From: Kwoniella dejecticola CBS 10117
Lineage: Eukaryota; Basidiomycota; Tremellomycetes; Tremellales; Cryptococcaceae
Length of the DNA: 64,000 nucleotides
Reading direction: 5' to 3'
NCBI RefSeq assembly: GCF_000512565.2
Contig: NC_089311.1
Span: forward strand, 372,001-436,000
The notes beneath the pieces are model-generated. The model was not told where the DNA came from, searched no databases, and saw nothing but the letters and a program-made list of their open reading frames with translations. The position numbers and the translations under genes are program-made. Of the stretch, positions 23,001-35,180 are shown in pieces (within the stretch, counting starts at the first letter, position 1; every line of letters begins with the position of its first letter).

Positions 23001-23390
23001 GGGAAGGGGAACACGCTTGATGATTGATGTTTGACACTTACCGAAGAAAGCTACATCCCTCGTTGGTGAACTCTCTAAGTTATTCCACCATGATGTTAGG
23101 CTCTCCGAAGTACTCTCGTTTGGCTCGGTCGGAAGGGATGATATCTCCGGGATAATCAAGTTGAGCGAAGATGAATGGAAGAGCGTTTCATATTGCGCCT
23201 GCGCCTGCGCTGAAGAAGTGAGATTGGGCGAAGGCATCTTATCCGAATAGAGCTTTGATTGCCTCGCACCAGCCCATAGATCTGTAGCCGGATGATTGGT
23301 AGGGGTGTGATGGATGACTCTATAGGTACAATGCAACAACAAAGAGCGATAGTATTGAGAGTTAACGCTCAGCTTGGAATCGCTCGACAT
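20079..23390 (-). CDS. TRS65: TRAPPII complex subunit Trs65
   Basis: Reconstructed from ATG 23390 (MSSDSKLSVNSQYYRSLLLH) through at least six exons. Later parts: QLNVELVATISDEKLFYFLAM (about 22950), the beta-rich WEIIWRGEVPI (about 22320), MDRLSSFTLVAYVRTQIQNP (about 22260), a large exon at 21934-20500, and LENDIRCGPLLP ... RIRFLALREGIHKIEAL (20400-20200). The short last exon adds SPVLDIVVGWTA after a GATAG acceptor at 20116, ending at 20079. The large exon holds LAPGLRVRMRTLFLPQLLTG and SRWNCSLDLTSFY, typical of the Trs65 Ig-like C-terminal region. Trs65 is a fungal TRAPPII subunit that contacts Arf1 and the exchange complex for Ypt31/32 at the late Golgi. Long Ser/Asn/Gln-rich inserts (NQNQNQNQ) are present. 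Its ATG is 151 nt downstream of the Rrp5 stop on the same strand. Confidence 0.82.
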
Positions 23391-23540
23391 CAAAATACGG
23401 AGTCTCCACAAATTCACTTCACACTTACTTCCGACGTCGCGTCTAAAAGTCAAAACCAAGCAAAGATGCATTCGAAAGCCCACCGAAAATACTATGTATG
23501 TCATTGTAGAAGTACATGCAGACCAACAAGCGCCGTTCAA

Positions 23541-26500
23541 TCACTCTTCATCATCACTCTCTTCTTCCTCCCCTTCCTCCTCATCCGCATTATCAGCGGA
23601 CTTAGTATTCTCCAACACCCAAGCTTTCGCCCTCTCCTTGGCTTTCTCTTGACCCTTCTCATCACCTATACGCTGCTCAGTCGTCAACAGCTTCTTAAAC
23701 AAGAACTTTGCTTTCTTACTCGTCAACTTCTGATTTAAGGCTCGATCAACTAATCCCCTGACTCCGTGTATATCATCGATCTTGGCTAATTGATCGATGT
23801 ATACTCCCCACAGATTCAACCTCTTCGGGAATCGATCAACAAGTCCTTCGAACAAGGTTTTACCTCGTTCGGCATCACCGTATTTGAATTCGAGCAAAGA
23901 GATCTTCTCGATTGTCTCGACGTCTGAATAAAATCACACTATATCAGCAATAGCGCCCCAACAAAGCGTAGCATTCAACTGTCATCACGTCTCGGGTTCA
24001 GTTGAACTTACGCTTCGACTTGTCTAACGATTTCATAGATCTAGGTAACAACGCTCTGGCAGCTTCGGTATCTCCTTTCTTCAGGTAAAACTCGGCAAAT
24101 CGGGTCCACGAATCAGGGTGCGCAGAGAACTTCTTGACTATTTTCTTATACACTTCTTCCACAAGCTAAGCCCAATTAAAAGGAACATCAGCATGGACGT
24201 CGATCTGGTTGTCACGTCACCGTAGCAAGGGTCGAAGGGATCGCATTACTCACATCATCTTTACCAGAAACCTGAAGCGCCTCAGCGTATCTGACATGTA
24301 CAGCCCGAGCATCGTTGTACTGCACTGCCTCTTTGAAGACCTTATCCATCGAATCGGTCGTTCCAAAGCTCAATTCCAGATTGATCAGCGCCATCCAGAT
24401 ATTCAGCTTCTCATCTTCTTCTCGGTAATTGATCTTGTCCAAAGCGAGTCGACCGATCTTTCGGGCTTTTTCAATTTCGTGCAGCTGTAAGTGGAATGAC
24501 ATGTACTGAATCCACAGGTACGACGAGTTTGGCGAAGCCAATAAAGCACGTTCGAATTCCGAGGTCGTCTCCGGCCTTGAATCCGGGGCAGTGGATGTCA
24601 AATCTTCCAATTTCGATCTCCCTTTGCCCTTGGACTTTTTCGAAGCGGTCGTGATCTCTTCGTCCTGATCGTCTTCATCCTCGGATTCAGAAGACTCGGC
24701 AGAGTTAGCTGCTTCGCCTGTCCAGTCGAATCCGCCTGATACAGCTAAGCCAGTTTTTGACGATTTGGTTTTTTGCCTGGTCGGAGCGGTAGGCTTCTCC
24801 GCAAGGTCTTCCTGATCGTTCTCGACCTCCTCATCTTCTTCATCATCCTCTTCCTCGTCTTGTTCCTCATCATCCTCTTCCTCGTCCTCATCCCCCTCCT
24901 CTTCTTCATCACTGCCCATCATGATGACATCTTCTTCGTCCTCCTCCTCTTCGTCTTCATCGAGACCCTCCGCTTCTTCCTCACTACCAATATCTTCCAG
25001 CTCTTCTTCCTCCTCTTGATCTTCGTCTTGGGCTTCGCCAAACTCTTCTCCAAAGTAGCTAGCTTTGATACCGAAGTTGATCTTCTTCTTCTCCGCATCG
25101 ATACTCAGGATCTTAGCTTTTACTTGATCGCCCTCTCTGAACGATTTGAGAGCCTGCGATACATCTTGTTTCTTGTTATCCGAGATCTAAACAATCAGTT
25201 TAGGATTATTAGCAAAATGGTCCGTCCCGACTGGAATTCCTGCCACTCTGGCAGTATATTGGTCACTCAACTCACCTCTGATTTATGGCATAAACCAGAA
25301 ACGTCACTTCCGTCGATTCTCAAGAAGATACCGTACGCTTCCACCTGTTCGTTCAGGTTTCAGCTTACAATCCTACCTCACATAACATATCGCTGCAGAA
25401 GAAAAGGTAGAGGTTAGAGGACTCACCTTCTTGACTTCGGCTACTACTTTTTGGCCCTCCTCAAAATCGCTCAGACCAAGCTTAGCGACCGTCTTAGCTT
25501 GTTTAGCGGGGTTCTTTCGGAAAGTCATCTCCACCGAATTATTCTTCTCGTTGACACTGATAAAACATATTAGCTTGCAGCCTTTTTCAGGTAGTATTAT
25601 TCGACTCGTCATCTCACCTAATGATTTTACCGATGACTAATTGGTTGACCTCAAATTTCGACTGCCAATCCTTCACGAACTGTTCCAAACACAATCAGGT
25701 CCGTCCAACGGTCACCCACAACGGTAGAATGGCGAATTTGGGACTCACCTCATCGAACAGCTCTTTAATCATCACTCTCGCCGTGACCTCTCTTCCAAGA
25801 CTAACGAAGACTCCATGACTGGCGACGTTCTTGACCAGACCTCTGACACTTTGACCTTCTTTCAAGCCTTTCACATCGCTCACTTCTCGGTCAACTACCG
25901 ATCCCCCGCCAGATACTTTGGAAGGTCTCGAGGAAAGGTCAACCGTCCGCTTCGCCTTGTTGACAGCTAATACGTAGACCTTGATTTCTTGATCCACACT
26001 GAACGGCGCATGGCCATCCACGAGTGTCGACAGGTCATCGACGGCATCTAAAGGATGTATTCTACCTCTGATCTTCTTTGGTAGCTGGATATTCGTTCCT
26101 CGTTCCGTATGTTCAATCACGTGTCCCGTGAAGATATCACCGATGTTGATCTCGTCGATAGCTTTGATATTCTGCGATACACCCGATGCTGATGCACCTT
26201 CTTCCTTCTTTTCCTTCTTACTCTTCGTCTTCGTCTTGGTAGAAGTAGCAGTGGAGTTAGGCGATTTCTTGATGTTCACAATGATCAGACCAGATACCGG
26301 ATTTTTCGAGACGACGACCAGATCTTCTATCTTATCGTCCACTTTCAACGTCGAGCGCAACTCGTCAATGCCCATATGACGCTGATTCGACAGATTGCTC
26401 AAGGAGAGTAACGAGGTTAATCCCGATTCGGCAAGTTTGACAACCACTTGTTCTTCGTGTATCGCCGAAACACTTCCAGAGACAGCATCACCCACTTGCA

Positions 26501-29044
26501 GCTTCTCGGCAGCTGATGCAATCGGGTTCGGGGCGGCTTGTTTGGCGGACACCACTATCCTCTCGTTCTCAGGCTGGACATCTAATATTCGCACAGTAGT
26601 CGATTTACCAACATAGAACAAGTCATTCAGGTTTTTCACGAATGTTTGACTGCACCTCATCGTCAGCGCGACCAAGACAATTGCAATTCGGCGAGCTCAC
26701 CTTGATTCAGATAATGGCATGAAAGCCTTGATTCCTCCGAATAAGTCTACGATACAACCCTTGTCCATGATCTTGACAATAACAGCAGGCATAACTTGAC
26801 CGACTTGCATGTCCGCAAATCCTTGAGGGATATCATCAGCGGAATCCACCAGAGATTTCTTGAGCGTAAGGACCACTCGATTACGCGAAGGCTCGATGGC
26901 GAAGACACGCGCTTTGACCGATGCCCCGACCTTGAACCGCTTTTCGGGGTGTTTGAGCTTGATGTCTGCGTAGTGATTGGGGAAGACTATACCGTCCACA
27001 GAACCTGATAGGGAGATGAATAGCATCTTGTCTGCGAGACGGTGCACAGTTCCCTGTTGGACAGATGATCAGCTTGTGTCAATCTCGAGAAAGCGTCTCG
27101 ACTCACCTTGAGAATTTGACCGATCTTGAGCTCGCCCACTTGCATAAAGGTCTGATCAAGGACTTTTTGCTCGAACGAAAGAAGCACGACACCATCCAGG
27201 GGAGAATGGCCGATGACTCTCGCTCGATGCAATGTACCCGCTTTGTACTGTGCTGTACCATTTGACAGGACAGCTACCCGCTCGTCTGAGAGGTGACTTA
27301 TCTGCAGAATGGCGGTATCAAGGTCAGAAGACGGATTATATTGCAAATTTGAGATTTGGCTTACATGGCAGAAACCGTCCAGGCCATCACTAGTCCTGAC
27401 AATGACCCCCCAATCCGGCATAACCCTAATTACCTTCACGCTTTGGTAGAGCTTCCCAATGGGTATCGCATGTTCTAGAGGTGTATCTTCTCCTTCTTTG
27501 GTAGGACTGGTCAGGTTGACGACATGAGGTAAGGCGGAAAGAGCAAATGTTGGAGGGGTTGCGGCCAGATTGTCGTATATTATCCTTGCCCGGATCTATT
27601 GACCGGATCAGCCCATTCGTGCCATTCGTACTGGCAAACATAGCAAGACTGTGTATGCTTACCTTTTTACCGATCTTGTACTTCTCCTCCACATCATCTT
27701 CACCCAAGGGCAAGTGCGCCAAGTCTATCGTACCATCGTAGAACCCGCACACCTTGACATTCAATCCTGAAGGCACCACAGCGGTGATCAGGGCTGTTAT
27801 CAGGTGTCCGGGCGTGAGCGAGCCGACAGTGGTGACTTCGCTGACAGTGCTTCGCGTTATTTCGAGGGGTTCAAGCGATAATTGAGCAACTCGTCCGCCA
27901 GCAGTAAGCGAAGACACGGTTACAGGGAGTAACTGGCCGGGTATGAGAGATTTGGCTGGAACGATGGTGAGTTCAGTCCCGTCTGTTCAGTCAGAAACAG
28001 AGATAACTCACTAGGAACATGCTTCTCGACTTCTTCTTTACTCAGCCAGCCATCTACTGTTCCCTCGTCAGGATTCGACCCAATTCCTACGGTGTATCCT
28101 TTATCTTCCTCAGATTTGATCTCTCCGACTAGGAAGTATCCCTTCTCTAGATCTTTCTTTGATACATCGTTTCCCACTTTTTCGGGTATCAACGTCACTT
28201 CCACTCGGGCCGCTAATCGGTTGGTCTCGCTAATAGGGTATTGCGAGATAAACGACTGACTCGCTGTGGGGTATACGTTGAGTACTTTCGCAGGGACATA
28301 TTGTCCGGGATAGAATAATTGGGAGAGATCAGGCGCAGAAGAGGCAGATTCGTCATCTGATTCATCTTCATCATCTTCTTCTTCTTCTTTGTCCGAATCT
28401 ACAGCCATCGCTTCTTCCGCTTGAAGGAGCTTGGTAAGGGTGTTGGAGATTTCAGTGATGGGGACGTGAGCGAGAAGATTGTTGGGAAGGGATAAGACAA
28501 GATGTAGGGGCAGTATGGTGTGCACTCGAGCGAGAACATGAGTACCAGGGATAAATCGTTTATAGTTCAGAATCTCGACTCCTGCAAATCAAGCAACCAG
28601 AAATATAAGTTCCTCGCAAACCTTCAGCAGGATCACTAAAGCTCACGGATAGTATCCTCGTCGTTCTTCTCCTTCTTCCTGACCTCATTCTTCTTCAACC
28701 TCTTGATCTGTCGATCACTCAACTTGTTCTTCCGTTGATTCCCCTTTGAAGCGGCCTAAATTCAAGGTGTCAGCTAATTACAATCCAATTCCTTGATCTT
28801 CCTAGCTTACCTCAGCTTTAGCTTCTTCCTCAGCTTCTCTACGACCCTCAGCTCTCGTCTGCTTCAATTCCAAAGGCGTCAGACTTGATCCTCCACCACG
28901 GGGAAAATCGGTCTCTTCATCCTTCAAAGCGGAAGTGAAAGACGGTGCAGGTCGAGCTGCCGAGCTGCTTTCGCCAGTCTTGACCTTTTTCAAGTTCGAG
29001 GAGCCAGCATCGGGCTGATTTCGCTTCTTGTTTTGGATAGCCAT
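23541..29044 (-). CDS. RRP5: rRNA biogenesis protein Rrp5
   Basis: Large multi-exon minus-strand gene. Starts MAIQNKKRNQPDAGSSNLKK at 29044 with a basic, Lys-rich head (GNQRKNKLSDRQIKRLKK). A long array of S1 RNA-binding repeats follows, each with the VxxGxxVxGxVxxVxxxGxxV pattern; examples are PGTHVLARVHTILPLHLVLS, LKIGQILK, LQVGDAVSGSVSAIHEEQVV, INIGDIFTGHVIEHTERGTN and LKEGQSVRGLVKNVASHGVF. Then comes an acidic linker of Glu/Asp runs at about 24920-24800. The C-terminus has HAT/TPR-like repeats (FERALLASPNSSYLWIQYMS, RGKTLFEGLVDRFPKRLNLW) and ends EEESDDEE. This S1-plus-HAT order is diagnostic. Rrp5 is a nucleolar factor needed for both 18S and 5.8S/25S rRNA processing. Divergent from Arp10 over a 293-nt promoter. 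Confidence 0.95.
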
Positions 29045-29337
29045 ATTGTCCTCCCCTCGGCTGTTGGTTTTGTCTAGGTATGAAGAAGTATAGTATGCTG
29101 AAAATTCTATACCAGCACAAATGAACTGGTGGACATGATTTCAGCGTCTTGCTCTCAAAATTCTGGTTTCAGGCACGGTGCAGTTAAGTGGTGTACCTGT
29201 TTAAATACTCCCTTGTTCTCCCGGGTTGGCTACAAGCGGGTGAGTGGGATCGATGAACGCGTCAAAAGTCAAAGATGTCAATCCTCAAAAGTCATATTCA
29301 CATCTAAACCCACAAAGGGACAGAGCGGGATCTCAAG

Positions 29338-31622
29338 ATGAGCAGCTCAGCTTCAGCCGGACTCGTACCTGGGCCCTCGATTGGACCATTGACGACGCCA
29401 ACGAAACGAGCAGCGTTCGCAGCTTCTGCTGATGCTGGACCTAGTCGAGCGAGACCCGCTGGAGTTTCCCCGGCTTATGTGAGCTGGGATAGCAATGCAA
29501 CATTTTTGAGCTTTCGTACGAACAGCTGACCGACTCTCACTCTCCCTAGAGCTCACGGCGACATTCACTGTACGGTATAGAAGACAGGATAGTCATCGAG
29601 TGAGCTGACACATGCGCGATGGTCATCAAGTCAGCTAACATACCCCGTAGTCCAGGGTCACGGATATGGAAAGTGGGATTTTCCGGTGAACCAGATCCTC
29701 GTTCGGCGTTTTACGCACTAGATATGTCAGACGTAGGACGTACAGGCGCAAACGAGGCATGGGACCTAGATCCACCTCGGATGAGAGGTGTGAACGGTAG
29801 TCGGTCGGAAGGAGAACGGTTGATAGGTGTGAGGGTACTTAAGAAGTTGAGGGAAACGTTTGTCAAGTACGTTCAGCTCAGCTTTTTTTCCCCTTCCTCC
29901 CGGGAGTCTTATAGCTGATGAGGACGTTCAGACATCTCATGACGGATTCAAAAGCGCGTAAAGTCATAGTCATCGAGAATACCTTCTTACCTATCGGAGT
30001 CAAAGAACATATCGCCCGAGCATTATTCGACAATTTGCAGGTGAGCTGGCGAAGCGCTTTCATCAAGATGACCAGCTCACATTGACGGACTGATCAGGTG
30101 CCCAGTGTGTCGTTCACTCCATCAAGCTTGTTGTCGTTAGCTGCCTGCGGGAGGATAACGGGTCTCGTTGTCGATGTAGGATGGCTAGAAAGTACTGTAA
30201 CACCCGTAAGTCTGATCCTTTTCGCCATAGTAAATTCGTCCACTCACGAGAATGGTGTAGGTGTTCCATTCTCGCCCGCTGTACAATCTGGCTAGGTCAA
30301 CTCCGATAGCCGGGCGCAGATCACACAAGCATCTACGTGTTCTCCTTCAACACCATGCGAACTACATTCCAGCGCCGTCTTCGCTAAGTCATCCTCTAGA
30401 TCGACCTCGAACGCAGGGCATACCGTCAGATCTTCTGACGGACGAGCTCGTGCAAAAAATATTGACGGAAGGGTGCTTCGTCGGTGATCCACATGTGCCG
30501 GGGCAGGCCGATGAGCTGATGGAAGTCGACCAAACGCAAGAAGAAGGCGAAGCTCAAGAAAGTGCTCGGATAGCTCAAGAGTGGAAAGATCGTTATGGCG
30601 ATTCATCGAGTGCCAAGGACATGCGATTCAGCATTCCCTTTGGCGGTTCCGGTTTGGGTCCAGCTACGATCATCGTCCCAGGTTGGATCCGAGAAAGAGC
30701 CGCTGAGATCCTCTTCGCGGACGATGATTCCGAAGAACCGTCAATCCCAAGACTGATCCTGGATTGCATACTGAAGGTGAGCTATGTCTTTCGTCGGTCT
30801 TTCGTTCGGCGAGTATAACTCATCGGTGATGAATAGCTACCTATCGATCTTCGGCCGACTCTCATTTCCTCTATGTTGATCGTAGGAGGTACAGCTTCTT
30901 TACCTGGCTTCATCCCTCGTTTACGGATCTCATTACTCCAACACCTCTTACCTCCGCCTTCTAATGCTTCAAGTGAACAGCCGAAATCCCCGTTGAATAC
31001 TATACAAAGTAGGAAAGAGGAGACGACCATGTGGAGGAAGAAAGGGCATGAGCCGTATAAGGAGATATATGGCTTAGCGAGTAAAGTGGCTATAATCAAT
31101 GATCCGGCGCCTCTGGATGGCGAAGGGGGAAACAAAGGTGGGAAGGCGCCAAGGTGGACGCCAGGCTTGATGAGCTGGGTAGGAGGGTCGTTAGCTGGGT
31201 AAGCCAAGTTCTCTTTCTCTTTCCTCCCTTGTGGCCAGACAGACGCAACGCATCTGCATGTACATCCCAAGGACGGAGTTACGCCAGAGATGTGAATGAC
31301 AAGAAAGAGAAGAAAGTATTAACTGACTTATGAATACTTCTGCGGCAGGGCGCTCAAAACCTCTTCGGCGGAATTGACCCGAGAAACATACGATACGAAC
31401 GTCTCCCTATCCATCAACAGGGGAGAGAATTACAAGGAGGAACTTGAAATTAGCGAGATCGATTTATCCACTTCTGTAGGCGTGAATATCGATGATCTCA
31501 AAGTGGGCCAAGCTGTACGGTATCAGATAGACGAAGACGATGATTTCAGAATCGTCAGAAAGAGGGGTTGGAAGGATAGTGCCGGTTTATCAGATTGGAG
31601 TCGGAGTAGTATAAAGACGTAG
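29338..31622 (+). CDS. ARP10: Actin-related protein Arp10 (dynactin)
   Basis: Multi-exon gene starting MSSSASAGLVPGPSIGPLTT. Actin-fold marks: SRIWKVGFSGEPDPRSAF, KVIVIENTFLPIGVKEHIAR, VPSVSFTPSSLLSLAACGR, then GLVVDVGWLESTVTPVF in the phosphate-2 position. The C-terminal half has PGWIRERAAEILF, MLIVGGTASLPGFIPRLR and the closing WTPGLMSWVGGSLAGALKTS. It lacks the strict ATP-site glycines of actin and is closest to the Arp10/Arp11 branch, which caps the pointed end of the dynactin Arp1 filament and supports dynein-driven nuclear movement. There is a downstream C-terminal extension (NIDDLKVGQAVRYQIDEDD). A nuclear Arp of a remodelling complex is less likely because of the Arp10-like C-terminal block. 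Confidence 0.8.
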
Positions 31623-31953
31623 TGGCCCGTCAGATGACTTTAAGAGCAAGTCACGTTCTCATGCCGGGAATCTGTATAGTATTCCATTTGTACAAGCAGC
31701 TCTAATGACACCTACGACGACTCTAATGATGGTACAATGTCTCCAATCTGATCTTCCGTTTGCACCTCAATTGACCCTTGTTCTCGATTTGGCCTCTAAC
31801 GCTTAGCCCCTTGATAATGGGCTGCGATACCGAGGTAAGATTGCTCGCTGTTCCGACAAGAGTATTTCGGCTTGAAGAACACTTTCTGACGAATTCTCTG
31901 GATATAGCGGAGTCTCGTATTTTATACACCCCTCGACCCTCGCCCCTCGCCCC
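31623..31953. other. Convergent 3' flanks
   Basis: 331 nt between the Arp10 stop (+) and the WC-2 stop (-). Nothing but 3' flanks is seen. Confidence 0.5.
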
Positions 31954-33933
31954 TCACTTCTTCCCATCATTAGGCTTCCTATCTTTCCTTGTAGGCTGAT
32001 TCGAATTCCTTTTCGCCCATCTCAATCCACAGGCCTAGATCACGCCACACCATTTGATCAGCATCAGCTATCTGACGATCTGATTGGATTTCATCCTCGG
32101 ATAAGACGATGGTGAGGTAAAAAGCGTATACGACTAGGAATCAAGAAGTAAGAACCAAAACCAAAACTCACATTACATAGTGTCTTGGGTCCTAGAGGAC
32201 CTTTCCTCCATTCCGGACTATCTGTCCTACCGCACGTAACACAAACATGCATTCCTTCACCTTCTTTGCCATTAATGCCTCCTGCAGACGACTTCTTCCT
32301 CTTCTTCTCTTTATCTCTGTCTTTGCCCTCTTTGGGCGGTCGACCGGTCTTGCCCTTCGGTCTACCTGTAGCAGTCAGAGAAGCCCCGCCGGCAGCTCTG
32401 GAGGGGGACGAAGAGCGCGAAGATGAAGGAGATGATTCTGACGAGGATGCAGAAGAAGATGCGACGTAGGCTGTTTGTTTTGTTGGTGATATATTCGGTC
32501 CAGAAGATTTGCGAGCTTCAAGATGAGAAAAAATCAGATGTCAGCCCAGATTAGGTGATGACTGAATGACTGCCTGAACATCACACTCACACGGCATATC
32601 CTCGTCCAGGTCTAATTGCAGTTCCCTCAATTCCTCCCGCAATCTCTCGTTCTCTAATTTCAGTTCCAGGAACGCATCAAGGCTATAGTCGAAACGATCA
32701 GTATGAATGACAATTTGATCCCCACCATCCATGTCGGATGTAAGAGAGCCTAGCCCTGATTTTGATCAACTCACGACTGATTATTCCCATTCCCGCTCGG
32801 TACCCCATTTCCTCCTCCGTTCCCATTCCCATTCCCATTACCTCCATTCCCACTACTCTCCGACAGACTGCTCTCGGCCAGAATATTTTCTCCAACTCGC
32901 CTACCCATCACCCAGATCGCTTTCCCTTTCATCCCATTCCCAGCACTATTTTCGCCGCCTTGAGGCTGTTGCTGCACCGTCCCGCCCTGTGTAGTCCCGA
33001 AATTCTCCGTACCGCTTATTGGTATCTCATCTCCCAGTCCACTTGCGTGCGCTCTGAGTTCCCAGACTACGGGGCCTCCCCGCTTCGAATTGGCACTGGC
33101 GCTGGCGTTGGCATTTCCGGTACCATTCGAGTTGGAGTTTGTGGTATTGGAAGAATCGTTCGACGAGTCAGGCGAATTGTCGGTAGATCCGTTAATGGAG
33201 GAATTGAGCATTCGCACATAAGTAGTTTGGGAATCGCCCAGTGTAGGAGATGAGGCTGATCCGCCTGCGTTGGCGCCTGGACCGGAGTTTGAGGAGGTAG
33301 TGATGGATGTAGAGGACGATGAGCCGTGATGAGGTAATGAAGGGGTTAGGAGGTGATGGAAGAATGTCTGGATTTGGGAATGATCGGCGGCTGGGCGAGA
33401 TATAAGGTGGAGCGTGTGAATAGTGCATCATTAGTTCCTCATCAATCCCGTTGAAGAAGACAACGCCTGATCGTTAACATACCGAATACGAGGTCGAGGA
33501 AATCTTTCCCTTCCAATTCAGCGGGCTTTTGACCCAGCATCTCCCCTACAGCAGGCGAACTATATATGATCTGCACCGAAAACACATCAGTCCGCCTTCT
33601 GACAGTCTGAGCACCTGGGGTAAGACTGACCTTCCAATTCCAAGTGGTGGTACTCTGGGGCCCACTCTCCTTGCGAATCATGATCGGTTTCAAGCAGAAT
33701 ATCGAGCCCCCCACGAGTTCTTTGAGGAGTATCTCGGGCCATTTCTTCCTTCGCGTGAACTACGATCAAGCATTGTCCGTCTGATCAATTCATCGCCCAA
33801 TGCTGGAAGCAGAAGCGGAACACAGCTAGGTCCAAGGGCTCACCTCAGCAGCACCGTTGGTAGCTGATTCCCTATCTTCGTTGTTGGTAGTCATGTAATT
33901 AGCGCCTGCTAACGAAGAAGCCAGAAGAGACAT
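31954..33933 (-). CDS. BWC2: White Collar 2-type blue-light transcription factor (PAS + GATA finger)
   Basis: Minus-strand, multi-exon, probable start at 33933 (MSLLASSLAGANYMTTNNED). A PAS domain begins FTRRKKWPEILLKELVGGSI and continues in the next exon IIYSSPAVGEMLGQKPAELE. It has long Ser/Asn/Gly-rich loops (about 33300-32780, NGNGNGNG), which end in strands such as GGPVVWELRAHASG and MKGKAIWVMGRRVG. A helix rich in Leu/Glu follows (LELKLENERLREELRELQLD). At the C-terminus lies a GATA zinc finger, CVTCGRTDSPEWRKGPLGPK then TLCN + ACGLRW across an intron, in the C-x2-C-x18-C-x2-C spacing of WC-2. In Cryptococcus, Bwc2 pairs with the flavin-binding photoreceptor Bwc1 to control light and UV responses. 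No LOV cysteine motif, as expected for the WC-2 partner. Confidence 0.9.
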
Positions 33934-34035
33934 GTCGCGGGCGATCCTACGTCGGTCGATCGATCAGCAGGTCTGAAGAATAAGAAGGGTCGAGTCCAGG
34001 TGTTATTGTTCTGACTGTAAGCTGAATTTTGAGTA

Positions 34036-34446
34036 TTACTGCGTTTCCCTTTTCTGTTCTTTAGCTATATCTGCGTATGTGGTGATTCGTAAATGGATCA
34101 ACAAATAAATGGTTGATTATAGTTTTGTCGTTACGACACTATTATCGATATTCTGATTTGTATGCAGGTTGTCACCATCATATGAAATGAAAACACAGTC
34201 AACCAGTAAATCTCAGGGTGAAGCCACGTGAAAGTGACGTATTTTACCGGTTTTCGGGCTGCAGATCGTCAATGAAACTGCAGTAATACGGGGGGATTCC
34301 TGCATAACGTTCCCGAGACAAATGAAATAAATAACTTATCCTCGCATGGGTATGCAGTAACATCGCACGAAAGCTGGTGATGAAAATGCAGGATAGCTAC
34401 TGCAACCATCTGGCTACATCTTACAAAAAGCGGTATCCTTACTGCA
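34036..34446. repeat. Repeated TTACTGCA motif in WC-2 upstream region
   Basis: TTACTGCA or its complement TGCAGTAA occurs exactly at 34279-34286, 34353-34360 and 34439-34446, with near copies at 34036-34042 (TTACTGC) and 34398-34404 (TACTGCA). Both orientations occur. All lie in the 600-nt region upstream of the WC-2 start, suggesting a clustered binding site. Function is inferred only. Confidence 0.55.
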
Positions 34447-34551
34447 TCAGTCATTGAAGATTAACAACTGATACTCGAGTACTGATCATCACCTTACATG
34501 CGCGTGCGCGTGGTCGTGATGCTAACGTCTGTATGGACACATTCCGCTCGA

Positions 34552-35180
34552 TCATCCCTTGCTCTCGGTGCTCTGCAGATGCGCTCTGAGCATAGCCTGA
34601 AGCTCGTCTTTGGATGGCTCTTCGGTCAATCCTTGGGATTTTCTTTCTTTGGTTAAGGCGGTGAAATACGTGTTGACTCGTGTCTTAACTTCGGCCCTGT
34701 TTAGGTCCAACAGGCCATCACGGCATTAGTCCATTCCTTAGTACCAGGCTTTTCGGAACAAACGGAAATGGTTCACTCACCTAGACTCGTTAGGCAGGAG
34801 CGTCTGGGCCATGTCGCAGCATGCAGTCAGGTCATCGGGCTCTTCATCACTACTTTCAATAGCATTGTCTGCACAACTGTTCCAGTTCCACAATTACGCG
34901 ATTAAGTCACGACAGTGAGAATTCAGCCAAGGGCACGGGGTACGGTGCACGGCGCACGGCGCACAAAACAAACGAAAGAGAAATCGGCTCACTGTATCGA
35001 AGCGGCCATCTTTCTTAAATCGGCTCGGTCATCTCTCCAGACAGTCTTGTCACTGGACGCTTGACTACGTGGACCAATGTCAGTGTAAGCTATAGAGGTG
35101 ATTTCCGGATACCAAATCCGTCCTGTACAGCAAAGGCGCAGCGCACAGGAAGGGAGCACGTACGACTTGTTCGTAGACAT
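34552..35180 (-). CDS. Small four-exon protein, unknown function
   Basis: Exons 35180-35164 (17 nt), 35064-34993, 34876-34781 and 34696-34552 join in frame to 109 aa. It starts MSTNKSQASSDKTVWRDDRA, continues DLRKMAASI and an acidic NAIESSDEEPDDLTACCDMA, then a helical end, KTRVNTYFTALTKERK and SKDELQAMLRAHLQS. All three introns have good donors (GTACGT, GTGAGC, GTGAGT), AG acceptors and keep the frame, so it is very probably a real gene. The DE-rich centre and CK2-like SSDEE suggest a small regulatory or nuclear protein, but no family is recognised. Confidence 0.65.

Noticed and set aside
24773..25417. 214-codon plus-strand frame with long hydrophobic runs
   Set aside because: It is the reverse complement of the acidic Glu/Asp tract of Rrp5; the hydrophobic residues are a side-effect of GAA/GAT repeats.
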